From assembly GCA_942493125.1 (NCBI GenBank), contig OW818667.1, forward strand, positions 3,038,001 through 3,102,000: a stretch of DNA of 64,000 nt. The letters run 5' to 3'. The notes below the pieces were generated by a model, which was given only the letters and a program-made list of their open reading frames with translations, did no database searches and was not told the DNA's origin. Of this stretch, positions 23,606-31,787 are shown one piece after another; position 1 is the first letter of the stretch, and each line of letters opens with the position of its first letter. Position numbers and translations under genes: made by a program. Origin of the DNA: Fusibacter_C sp942493125 (GTDB lineage Bacteria; Bacillota; Clostridia; Peptostreptococcales; Acidaminobacteraceae).

Positions 23606-24631
23606 ATGAAAAATTTTAAATTGATTGGTATCTTGATGCTTGTAGCTGTGATGATGTTCACGGTGACAGCATGTGGTCAAACAGATTCAGAAACGGAATC
23701 GACAGAAGCTACTGTGGCAGGTGAAACAACGGCAGCAACTGAAGCTGCAATGGAAATAGAAGGCGAAGTTATCGTCGATGGGTCTGGTACTGTTTATCCT
23801 CTTATGGCACATATCGCAGAAGAATATATGACAAGCGTTCAACCAAACGTGAGTGTACAAGTTGGTAGAGCAGGTTCAAGTGCAGGCTTCAAAAAATTCA
23901 TTCCAGGTGAAACTGATTTTTCTGATGCATCAAGAATCATAAAAGATGAAGAAGTCGCTCAATTAGCTGAAAACGGCTTAGTTATGGGTGAGAATATCAT
24001 CGAACTCAAACTCGCTTATGACGGTCTCACAATGGTCATCAATAAAGAGAATACTTGGGCAACAGAAATGACTCAAGAAGAGATCGTCAACATGTACCTC
24101 GCTGGTAAAATCAAAGAAAACGACGTTGTACTTTGGTCTGACATCAGAGCGGATTGGCCAGCTGAAGAAATCAAATTCTACGGTCCAAATGAAAACCATG
24201 GCACATACGAATTCTTTGCAGAAGTCATCTTAGGCAAAGAGCCAATGGTAACAACAGCTAACCTTCAACAAGAGTATTCAACACTTGTAGACTTAGTATC
24301 AAAAGATAAAAACGCCATTGCATTCTTCGGTTTTGGCTACTATGTCAACAACATGGACAAATTAACAGCAGTAAAAGTGGACTTTGGTAATGGTCCTGTA
24401 GCACCTGAACTTGCAACAATTGGCGAAGACCTTGAGTATGCTGGCTTTACAAGATTGGTTTACACTTACCTCAACGCAGATTATGCAAAAGAAAAACCAG
24501 CAGTATTAGACTTTGCTAAATATATCGTGTCTCCAGAAGGCGCTGCAAGATTAGCTGGAGAAAATGGTTTTGCACCACTACCAGAATCAGTTTATGCAGA
24601 GTATGCATCACAACTTGAATCATTGAAATAA
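23606..24631 (+). CDS. pstS: Phosphate-binding lipoprotein of the Pst transporter
   Basis: This 341-residue extracytoplasmic lipoprotein has a signal peptide ending in the lipobox VTAC with Cys23, and a Thr/Glu-rich linker (24-50). The binding domain opens with VIVDGSGTVYP and includes RAGSSAGFKKF, the phosphate-contacting serines and glycines of the PstS family. ATG 23606 fits the lipoprotein signal; GGAGG lies 12 bases upstream, slightly distant. It delivers phosphate to PstCA. A 15-bp hairpin just after the stop (24654-24683) and a MITE separate it from pstC, which is consistent with higher pstS expression. Confidence 0.96.
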   Translation: MKNFKLIGILMLVAVMMFTVTACGQTDSETESTEATVAGETTAATEAAMEIEGEVIVDGSGTVYPLMAHIAEEYMTSVQPNVSVQVGRAGSSAGFKKFIPGETDFSDASRIIKDEEVAQLAENGLVMGENIIELKLAYDGLTMVINKENTWATEMTQEEIVNMYLAGKIKENDVVLWSDIRADWPAEEIKFYGPNENHGTYEFFAEVILGKEPMVTTANLQQEYSTLVDLVSKDKNAIAFFGFGYYVNNMDKLTAVKVDFGNGPVAPELATIGEDLEYAGFTRLVYTYLNADYAKEKPAVLDFAKYIVSPEGAARLAGENGFAPLPESVYAEYASQLESLK

Positions 24632-24653
24632 TCTAAAACCTTCTAAGTGCTTT

Positions 24654-24683
24654 AAGATAAGATGATAGCTATCGTCTTATCTT
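24654..24683 (+). promoter_or_regulatory. Intercistronic hairpin after pstS
   Basis: AAGATAAGATGATAG pairs with CTATCGTCTTATCTT (15 bp, one G-U) and no T-run follows. It is more likely an mRNA-stabilising or partial-termination structure than a full terminator. Confidence 0.7.
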
Positions 24684-24716
24684 ATCGCTATGTAAAAGAT
24701 TAAATATGACTAGATA

Positions 24717-24833
24717 AGGAAATTGCATAATTCCAAATTGTATGATTCTCGTTTATCAAAACGGCTTGATTGTGCCATTGTCAAATTCGATAAACGGAAT
24801 TTAACAACTTAAAAGGTAATTATGCAATTTCCA
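24717..24833. mobile_element. MITE-like element, copy 2 (inside the pst operon)
   Basis: The ~117-bp element has ends GGAAATTGCATAATTCC and GGTAATTATGCAATTTCC, nearly perfect inverted copies. TAGATA flanks both sides (24711-24716 and 24834-24839). The interior contains CGTTTATC and its complement GATAAACG. It matches the element at 12.76 kb at both ends, with a largely diverged interior. Confidence 0.85.
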
Positions 24834-24907
24834 TAGATAAAATATCAATAGATAAAATATCAATAGATAAAATATCAATAGATAAAATATCAATAGATAA
24901 AATATCA
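24833..24907. repeat. 15-bp tandem repeat, five exact units
   Basis: ATAGATAAAATATCA is repeated five times without mismatch, beginning at the MITE edge and ending 15 bases before the pstC start. The right target duplication of the MITE is part of the first unit. Confidence 0.97.
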
Positions 24908-24922
24908 AGAAAGAGTGAATCT

Positions 24923-25846
24923 ATGGAAAGAGAAACGAACGTAAGAGCACAAATACGCACAAATATAGGTAAGAGAAAGAACAACGTCGATAAGGTCATG
25001 CCGAGATTCTTTTTCTTGATGGCGAGCGTTTCAGTAGTAACAACACTTGGTATCGTATTGACCCTCATTACTGATGCCGCAAAGTTTTTTAAAGAGGTCT
25101 CGATTTTTGAGTTCTTCGGATCAAAACTCGCGCCACTTGCAGCAGAACCATCTTTTGGCATCTTACCATTGATTACGGGAACGGTGTTATCTTCACTAAT
25201 AGCCATGCTAGTCGCAATCCCTGTAGGATTGACGGCGGCAATGTATATGAGTGAATTTGCAAGCGCTCGTGCAAGAAAAGTATTGAAACCAATTATGGAA
25301 GTATTAGCGGGTATACCGACAATCGTCTACGGCTTTTTTGCCTACTCAGTTGTCACACCTTTACTTATGAACATCATACCGACCCTTGAAGCTAAAAATG
25401 TCCTCAGTCCTGGTATTGTCATGGGTATTATGATTATCCCTATGGTTGCCTCATTGTCGGAAGATGCGATGAATTCTGTGCCAAATGCCATGAGAGAAGG
25501 CGCTTACGGTTTAGGTTCCACTAAACTTGAAGTGACGATAAAAGTCGTTCTACCTGCAGCGATATCTGGCATCATGGCATCGTTTGTCCTTGCGATTTCA
25601 AGGGCGATAGGTGAGACGATGATCGTGGCAATCGCTAGCGGTAGCTCAAAGAACTTGACGTTTGACATCACACAATCAATGCAGACTATGACGGGTTACA
25701 TCGTCGAGTTCACCAGCGGTGACGCAGGCAGTGGCACGACAGGATACTACAGTTTATATGCTGTTGGTCTCTTGTTATTCGCCTTTACTTTTGTCATGAA
25801 CATGCTGGCACATCACATCTCTAAGAAGTTTAGAGAGGAGTATTAA
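24923..25846 (+). CDS. pstC: Phosphate ABC transporter permease PstC
   Basis: This 307-residue inner membrane protein of the Pst importer has six hydrophobic segments after a charged N terminus. The BPD_transp_1 domain includes the EAA loop around DAMNSVPNAMREGAYGLGSTK, which contacts PstB, and the family segment FAYSVVTPL. The start ATG lies 15 bases after a five-unit tandem repeat, and its ribosome binding site is weak (AAGAGTGA). pstA follows after one base. Because a MITE and repeats sit between pstS and pstC, expression here may depend on read-through from the pstS promoter. Confidence 0.95.
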   Translation: MERETNVRAQIRTNIGKRKNNVDKVMPRFFFLMASVSVVTTLGIVLTLITDAAKFFKEVSIFEFFGSKLAPLAAEPSFGILPLITGTVLSSLIAMLVAIPVGLTAAMYMSEFASARARKVLKPIMEVLAGIPTIVYGFFAYSVVTPLLMNIIPTLEAKNVLSPGIVMGIMIIPMVASLSEDAMNSVPNAMREGAYGLGSTKLEVTIKVVLPAAISGIMASFVLAISRAIGETMIVAIASGSSKNLTFDITQSMQTMTGYIVEFTSGDAGSGTTGYYSLYAVGLLLFAFTFVMNMLAHHISKKFREEY

Positions 25847-25847
25847 T

Positions 25848-26765
25848 ATGAATGCAGAACACGCGATCATTAAAATTGAAAACAAAAGAAGCAACATTGA
25901 AATAGATCACAAGAGAATCGAAAAGCGCGTCATGATCAACCGCATCGCAAAGTTTATCTTTTCTTTGTCTACGGTCTTTGCATTGCTCATTCTGGGCATC
26001 CTCTTATATAGAATTGTCGCTCAAAGTATCGGTTGGCTCGATTTTAAATTTCTTACGGGCAAGCTTTCAATTTTTCCTGAAAAAGCAGGCATATTTGGAG
26101 CAATCGTCGGCTCGCTGGGTCTTATGCTGATTGTCATCCCCGTCACATTGATCTTAGGGGTCTCGACAGCTATATATCTCGAGGAATATGCCACAAAAGG
26201 GAAGCTTCAAAACTTTATTAAAATCAATATTTCCAACTTGGCCAGTGTACCATCAGTCATCTTCGGTCTTTTGGGTTTATCATTATTCAGTCGAATCATG
26301 AACTTGGGCTCAAGTATGGTTGCAGGTGGATTGACACTTTCACTGCTCGTTCTGCCTATCGTCGTCGTATCAAGTCAAGAAGCACTTAAAGCGGTACCGG
26401 GATTCCTTAGGGAGGCTTCGTTTGCAATGGGTGCAAGCAAATGGACGACGATATGGAAAGTAGTGCTACCTGTTGCGATACCTGGCATTTTGACGGGTGC
26501 GATATTATCGATATCCAGAGCCATAGGTGAAACGGCACCACTCGTCGTTTTGGGCATCCCAGCACTAATTATGAAAGTACCAACGAGTCTCATGGATAAC
26601 TTTACAGCGTTGCCAATACAGATTTACTATTGGACACTTGATACAGTATTGACGCCAGAGTATGCCAACTTAGCAGCAGCGACAATCATCGTTTTACTCG
26701 TCGTTCTGTTCTTGATGAATTCAATAGCAATAATCATTAGAAACAAGTCACAAAAAGGCTTTTAA
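25848..26765 (+). CDS. pstA: Phosphate ABC transporter permease PstA
   Basis: This 305-residue partner of PstC has six membrane segments. The segment SNLASVPSVIFGLLGLSLF and the EAA loop EALKAVPGFLREASFAMGASK are typical of PstA. The gene begins one base after pstC with GAGGAG inside the pstC end, indicating coupling. The first ~45 residues are charged and cytoplasmic, longer than in E. coli PstA but common in Firmicutes. Confidence 0.95.
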   Translation: MNAEHAIIKIENKRSNIEIDHKRIEKRVMINRIAKFIFSLSTVFALLILGILLYRIVAQSIGWLDFKFLTGKLSIFPEKAGIFGAIVGSLGLMLIVIPVTLILGVSTAIYLEEYATKGKLQNFIKINISNLASVPSVIFGLLGLSLFSRIMNLGSSMVAGGLTLSLLVLPIVVVSSQEALKAVPGFLREASFAMGASKWTTIWKVVLPVAIPGILTGAILSISRAIGETAPLVVLGIPALIMKVPTSLMDNFTALPIQIYYWTLDTVLTPEYANLAAATIIVLLVVLFLMNSIAIIIRNKSQKGF

Positions 26766-26781
26766 AAGGAGGCATACAAAA

Positions 26782-27552
26782 TTGGCAAATTCGATAGAAA
26801 AAATAGTTTATGATGTAAAGGACCTAAACCTTTGGTACGGTCAAGATCAAGCACTTAAAAACATCAACATTCAAATCGGTAAAAATGAAGTGACGGCGAT
26901 CATTGGTCCATCTGGATGTGGCAAGTCTACCTTTATAAAGACATTGAATAGAATGATTGAAAATATCCCTAGTGTAAGAACAACGGGTGAGATACTTTAT
27001 CATGGCACCAACATTTTCGACAAGACGATGCGCGTTGAAGAACTCCGTACACGTGTGGGCATGGTGTTTCAAAAGCCTAACCCGTTTCCAAAATCCATTT
27101 ATGAAAATGTTCTCTACGGACCAAAGATTCACGGCATCAAAGACAAACATATCTTGCAAGAGGTACTTGAAACGAGCTTGAAGAGTGCGGCATTATGGGA
27201 TGAAGTCAAAGATAGGCTACATGACAACGCTTATGGTTTGTCTGGTGGTCAACAACAAAGACTATGTATCGCTAGAGCACTTGCCGTTCAACCTGACGTT
27301 ATCCTCATGGATGAACCTACATCGGCACTAGATCCTATTGCAACCGCGAAAATAGAAGAGCTTATCGACAGTTTAAAAGCAGATTACACGATCAATATCG
27401 TCACACACTCGATGCAACAAGCAGGCCGTATATCAGACAAAACAGCGTTCTTTCTCATGGGTGAACTCATTGAATTTGGAGCGACAGAGGCGATTTTTTC
27501 CAATCCGAAAGACAAGCGTACTGAGGATTATATTACAGGTAGATTCGGTTGA
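26782..27552 (+). CDS. pstB: Phosphate ABC transporter ATPase PstB
   Basis: This 256-residue ATPase on the cytoplasmic face powers PstCA. It contains Walker A GPSGCGKST, Q-loop VFQKPNPFPKS (the PstB-specific NPFP), signature LSGGQQQR, Walker B VILMDEPTSALDP, and the H-loop THSMQQA with DKTAFFLMGELIE typical of PstB. The start is TTG 26782 with AAAGGAGG ten bases upstream; no better-placed ATG exists. Confidence 0.96.
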   Translation: MANSIEKIVYDVKDLNLWYGQDQALKNINIQIGKNEVTAIIGPSGCGKSTFIKTLNRMIENIPSVRTTGEILYHGTNIFDKTMRVEELRTRVGMVFQKPNPFPKSIYENVLYGPKIHGIKDKHILQEVLETSLKSAALWDEVKDRLHDNAYGLSGGQQQRLCIARALAVQPDVILMDEPTSALDPIATAKIEELIDSLKADYTINIVTHSMQQAGRISDKTAFFLMGELIEFGATEAIFSNPKDKRTEDYITGRFG

Positions 27553-27631
27553 TTTTACTTGCGAAATCATTTCATAATCATGTAAAATGGTGTAAATGTG
27601 TGAAATGTAGATTGAATTGAGGAGATAAACT

Positions 27632-28285
27632 ATGAGAGCACCACTGGATAATGAGTTAAAAGCGATACACGTAGATATCATAAAGATGGGCACATTAATC
27701 GAAAAAACGATAGAAGAAACTATTAGCGCCTTGGTAAATCAAGATATTCAATTGGCAAAGAGCGTTGCTGAAGGCGATGATCGTTTCGACAAGATGGAAC
27801 TTGATATTGAGAGCAAGTGTATTTCTGTCATTGCAACGCAACAACCGGTAGCAACGGATCTTCGGAAATTATTTTCCATTGTAAAAATTGTTACAGATCT
27901 TGAAAGAATAGCAGATCATTGCCAAGACATCTCTAAATTAACGCTGGACCTAGCGGGTCAAACGTATGTCAAACCGCTGATCGATATCCCAAAGATGGCA
28001 AAGCAAGTGAGAGAGATGGTCAAGATGACAATTGATTGTTACATCGATCAAGATGTGGCAAAAAGTAAGGTCGTCTGTGCAAATGATGATATCGTCGACG
28101 ATTACTTCAAAACGATATTTAACGACCTTCAAGTTGTGATGAAAGATAAGCCTGAGGCCATCAAACAATGTATGGATTTCTTGATGATCGCTAAGTATCT
28201 CGAGCGTATGGCAGATCATGCTACAAACGTTGCTGAATGGGTCATCTACAGTGTAGAAGGCACACATTTCGCCGGAAATGCATAA
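27632..28285 (+). CDS. phoU: Phosphate signalling protein PhoU
   Basis: The 217-residue protein is made of two repeated three-helix PhoU domains, each with the metal-binding pattern: DLERIADHCQDI in the first and YLERMADHATNVAEW in the second. It links the Pst transporter to PhoR and keeps the regulon off when phosphate is plentiful. It closes the phoBR-pstSCAB-phoU cluster, with GAGGAG before ATG and a strong terminator after the stop. Confidence 0.96.
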   Translation: MRAPLDNELKAIHVDIIKMGTLIEKTIEETISALVNQDIQLAKSVAEGDDRFDKMELDIESKCISVIATQQPVATDLRKLFSIVKIVTDLERIADHCQDISKLTLDLAGQTYVKPLIDIPKMAKQVREMVKMTIDCYIDQDVAKSKVVCANDDIVDDYFKTIFNDLQVVMKDKPEAIKQCMDFLMIAKYLERMADHATNVAEWVIYSVEGTHFAGNA

Positions 28286-28305
28286 CAGAAGGATAACATG
28301 AGACT

Positions 28306-28333
28306 ACAGACCTAATAGGTCTGTATTTTTTTT
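28306..28333 (+). terminator. Terminator of the pst-phoU operon
   Basis: ACAGACCTA-AT-AGGTCTGT hairpin followed by an A and eight to nine T. Confidence 0.93.
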
Positions 28334-28396
28334 GTAATAATTTAGGGGAGCTATGTTATAATAATAGTAAGACTTTAATCGAGTGAGGCTGACAGA

Positions 28397-29548
28397 ATGA
28401 GCATTTATTTAGATAACGGTGCAACATCCTTTCCAAAGCCTTTAACCGTTCAGCAGGCGATATTAAGTGCCCTGACAGATTATAAAGGCAGTATGGGAAG
28501 AAGCAATGCCACAGAAATACACACACTTGAACGCCTCGTATATGATACGAGACTTCATATAGCGAAACTTTTCAATTTTTCAAACCCAGATCATGTCGTG
28601 TTTACAAAGAACATCACGGAGAGTCTCAATTTATTCCTATTTGGTTTTTTAAAGCAAGACGATCACGTTCTTATGAGTGCGCTGGAGCATAATGCTGTGG
28701 CAAGACCTTTAGAAGCGCTCAAAGCCCTCAGAAAAATAAAAGTGACGATCATACCATGTGATTCAAATGGACAAATGGATCTCATAGTACTTGAGAAGGC
28801 ACTTTCATCAAAGCCTGCGCTCGTCATCATCAATCACGCATCAAATGTAAGTGGGGACATTCAAGATCTGACGGGTATCGGTAGACTCACACATCAGTAT
28901 GGCATACCATTACTCTTAGACGCTGCACAAACAGCAGGTGTCGTACCAATTGACATGCAAGAACAGTTTATCGACATACTGACATTTACTGGTCATAAGG
29001 CACTATATGGTCCACAGGGTATTGGTGGCATTCTCATGTCACCAAAGATTGCACAGGGCGTTACACCATTTATATATGGTGGCACAGGTAGCCTTTCTGA
29101 ACAGTTGACGCAACCGAGCATCATGCCCGACAAATTCGAATCCGGCACGCCTAACAGCTTAGGCATACTTGGGTTAAAAGCGGGCATAGAGTTTATACAA
29201 GACTATGGTATCAAGGCAATTCATAAAAAAGAAACTGAGTTGATTGAAAAGCTACAATGTTTTATTGAAAGTGTACCTAGCATCCAGATCATTGGTAATC
29301 CTGACGCACGTAATCGCGTAGGTATTTTGGCAGTGAACTTTACCAACAAGGACAATGCTGTCGTAGCTCACGAACTTGCGAAGAAACACGACATCATAAC
29401 GCGCGTTGGTATGCAGTGCGCTCCAATGGCGCATCACTCTTATGGTACTTTTCCACATGGTACAATAAGATTTAGCACCTCTGTATTCACAACAAACGAA
29501 GAAATCGAACAAACAATTCTAGCCTTAAAAAAGATAATAGAAGCATAA
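28397..29548 (+). CDS. Class V aminotransferase / cysteine desulfurase-like protein
   Basis: This 383-residue PLP enzyme belongs to the fold-type I class V group, closest in pattern to the cysteine desulfurase family of TIGR01977 type. It has YLDNGATSFPKP at the N terminus, DAAQTAG for PLP nitrogen contact, Lys201 in TGHKALYGPQG, and Cys341 in GMQCAPMAHH at the position of the desulfurase loop. It should release sulfur (or selenium) from cysteine (or selenocysteine). No iscU, sufU or selD gene is adjacent; the downstream gene is a c-di-GMP protein only 23 bases away, so cotranscription is likely but the link is unexplained. Confidence 0.85.
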   Translation: MSIYLDNGATSFPKPLTVQQAILSALTDYKGSMGRSNATEIHTLERLVYDTRLHIAKLFNFSNPDHVVFTKNITESLNLFLFGFLKQDDHVLMSALEHNAVARPLEALKALRKIKVTIIPCDSNGQMDLIVLEKALSSKPALVIINHASNVSGDIQDLTGIGRLTHQYGIPLLLDAAQTAGVVPIDMQEQFIDILTFTGHKALYGPQGIGGILMSPKIAQGVTPFIYGGTGSLSEQLTQPSIMPDKFESGTPNSLGILGLKAGIEFIQDYGIKAIHKKETELIEKLQCFIESVPSIQIIGNPDARNRVGILAVNFTNKDNAVVAHELAKKHDIITRVGMQCAPMAHHSYGTFPHGTIRFSTSVFTTNEEIEQTILALKKIIEA

Positions 29549-29571
29549 TTCTTTATTCCAGGTGGGTGACT

Positions 29572-31380
29572 ATGGCGCTGAATAATCTGAATATGAGGTT
29601 GTCAGAAGAGCTTGAAGAAGCATATGATATTATAAATAAAACAAATTTGGTGATTTTCAAATGGACGTTATCAGAAGATGTACCCACCGACTATGTTTCG
29701 GACAACATCAAATTGTTTGGGTATACACCTGAAGACTTTTACGTAGGGGCGCTCAAGGATTATTGGGAGTTTGTTTTTATGGAAGATAGAGATCGGGTAA
29801 AAACCGAGCTTTATTGGGCGCGGGAACATGGTAGAAAAAATTATAAAAATCAATATCGCGTCATCTGTAAAAATGGTGAGGTCAAATGGGTTGAAGAATG
29901 GGTGATACACGAACGCGATGATCAAGGTAAGCTCATTCATGAGAAGGGAATTATTAGAGACATAACGGAAAGTGTCATCATTTCTGAAAAGTTGAGGGAA
30001 AGTGAATCGCGTTATAAAGAATTGTTCGACAACGCATCAGCACTTATTTGGACGTTCAAAGAGGATGGCCAACTGACAAGCTATAACAAGTCGTTTGCTG
30101 AGATGATGGGGATTAATTTTAACAACTCAGGTCATTCGATTGAACGTTTTCTTTCAAAAACAACGATGACAAAAATGGACAATCAAAGTGTGTTTGCCTA
30201 TTTTCTAGAACATATTAACACACGCATCGAAATTGAGATGATCAATCAGGCCGGCGCTACAGTTGCAATAGAACTTCACACGCGTATCGTCTACAAAAAC
30301 GATCAAATCGATGAGCTTCAAGCTGTGGGCAATGACGTTACTGATAAAAAATTGGCTGAGGCAAAGATCAAATTCTTAACGGAACACGACACGCTTACTG
30401 GTCTACATAACCGTTTATTTTTTGATAGACAATTGAGCAGGCTGGAAAATGAAGATGTGCACAATCTAAGCATTATCATTGGCGACATCAATGGCCTCAA
30501 AATGGTCAACGACGCCTTTGGACATAAAATGGGCGATCAAATGCTCATCGAAGTATCGAAAGTATTAATGGCCATCTTTGATAAAGAAGGCGATGTCATA
30601 TCGCGATTAAGCGGTGACGAATTTGCTATAATCACCCAAACGAGAAACATACCTGCAAAGATTGACGCGATACAAAGCGCTTGTCAGAAGCTCGTTCAGT
30701 TTCCATTTGTCGTGGACATCTCGCTAGGTTATTCTATTCGTAAAAAAATGACTCAAAGTCTCGACAGCATATTTAGAGAAGCGGATCATCAGATGTACCG
30801 TAACAAATTGAGGCGAACAAAAAAGATTAAAATGAACATGATCGAGTCACTAAAAGCTCAATTAGAAGCAAAATCCATTGAAACAATCATGCATTCTGAA
30901 CGAATGACCGAACTTGCAGAAAAAATGGGCAAGTTTTTAAATCTGAATATCGCAGTCATCGAAGAATTGATGTTGGCGACATCTATGCACGATATTGGGA
31001 TGGTTTCAGTAGACAAAAGCATCGTTATGAAAACGGGCAAGTTGTCACAAGAAGAATTTAAAGAAATCATGAAACATTCTGAGATAGGGTATCATTTACT
31101 TGTCGCCACACCGAGTTTAGCGGGTATAGGTGAATATGTACTCGCACATCACGAAAACTTTGATGGTTCTGGATATCCACAAGGATTAAAGGGATTGGAA
31201 ATCCCATTATTATCGCGAATTATAGCTGTGATTGACAGTTATGAGGCGATGACGCATGACAGACCATACCGAAAGGCACTAAGTCATGAGGCAGCTGTAC
31301 ATGATTTGATGGCACAGTCTGGGAAAAAATACGATCCTAATTTAGTCATAGCTTTTATAAATTGTATGAAAGATCAATAA
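29572..31380 (+). CDS. PAS-PAS-GGDEF-HD-GYP c-di-GMP turnover protein
   Basis: The 602-residue soluble protein has two PAS domains (about 20-130 and 145-255), a GGDEF domain (about 265-425) and a C-terminal HD-GYP domain (about 430-600). The cyclase motif reads SGDEF (347-351), an accepted active variant. HD-GYP is complete: His473-Asp474, His526-His527, and Gly534-Tyr535-Pro536. It could both make and break c-di-GMP, with PAS input deciding. No membrane segment is seen. ATG 29572 is chosen with AGGTGG before it; a GTG six bases earlier is in frame. A PilZ protein follows after 36 bases. Confidence 0.92.
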   Translation: MALNNLNMRLSEELEEAYDIINKTNLVIFKWTLSEDVPTDYVSDNIKLFGYTPEDFYVGALKDYWEFVFMEDRDRVKTELYWAREHGRKNYKNQYRVICKNGEVKWVEEWVIHERDDQGKLIHEKGIIRDITESVIISEKLRESESRYKELFDNASALIWTFKEDGQLTSYNKSFAEMMGINFNNSGHSIERFLSKTTMTKMDNQSVFAYFLEHINTRIEIEMINQAGATVAIELHTRIVYKNDQIDELQAVGNDVTDKKLAEAKIKFLTEHDTLTGLHNRLFFDRQLSRLENEDVHNLSIIIGDINGLKMVNDAFGHKMGDQMLIEVSKVLMAIFDKEGDVISRLSGDEFAIITQTRNIPAKIDAIQSACQKLVQFPFVVDISLGYSIRKKMTQSLDSIFREADHQMYRNKLRRTKKIKMNMIESLKAQLEAKSIETIMHSERMTELAEKMGKFLNLNIAVIEELMLATSMHDIGMVSVDKSIVMKTGKLSQEEFKEIMKHSEIGYHLLVATPSLAGIGEYVLAHHENFDGSGYPQGLKGLEIPLLSRIIAVIDSYEAMTHDRPYRKALSHEAAVHDLMAQSGKKYDPNLVIAFINCMKDQ

Positions 31381-31416
31381 AACTGTGCTTTACAGCCGTT
31401 TGAAAGGAGGACGACT

Positions 31417-31761
31417 ATGGAAAGAAGGCGTGAGAAACGGTTAAGCCAATTGGGAATGATTGAGTCGTTTAACTTTCATTCCTCGCAACACAATGTCGTG
31501 ATCAATGCACCGGTGGAAATATCCTTGATAGATATGTCTGCGGGCGGTCTTGGTATCAAATCAAATGTCGAACTCGAGAATGATACGACGATCAGCATCA
31601 ATATTGAAGTCGATGATATGAATTACGTCGTCATCGGACGCGTGGTTTGGTGCAAACAGGAAGGCAATCTTTACAATTGTGGTTTAAAATTGATCTATAT
31701 CCCTTCAGAGCTAAGAGATTACCTTGAAGGCAATGAGGATCAGACAAAATATATCAATTAA
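31417..31761 (+). CDS. PilZ domain c-di-GMP receptor
   Basis: The 114-residue protein is a single PilZ domain. The N-terminal RREKR (residues 4-8 region) supplies the RxxxR arginines and DMSAGG (39-44) the D/NxSxxG motif, so c-di-GMP binding is expected. A hydrophobic VVWCKQ and NCGLKLIYI strand pattern completes the barrel. It follows the GGDEF/HD-GYP gene by 36 bases with AAAGGAGG, so enzyme and receptor are made together. The downstream target is not apparent, as no flagellar, pilus or cellulose genes are in the window. Confidence 0.9.
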   Translation: MERRREKRLSQLGMIESFNFHSSQHNVVINAPVEISLIDMSAGGLGIKSNVELENDTTISINIEVDDMNYVVIGRVVWCKQEGNLYNCGLKLIYIPSELRDYLEGNEDQTKYIN

Positions 31762-31787
31762 GGAAAATCGCAAAAGGTGGAGGGACT

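Noticed and set aside
24833..24907. CRISPR array
   Set aside because: Units are directly abutting 15-mers with no spacers; a simple tandem repeat.
24820..25206. Minus-strand open frame over the tandem repeat before pstC
   Set aside because: The LSIDI repeats in its translation come from the 15-bp DNA repeat; it is antisense to pstC and lacks start signals.
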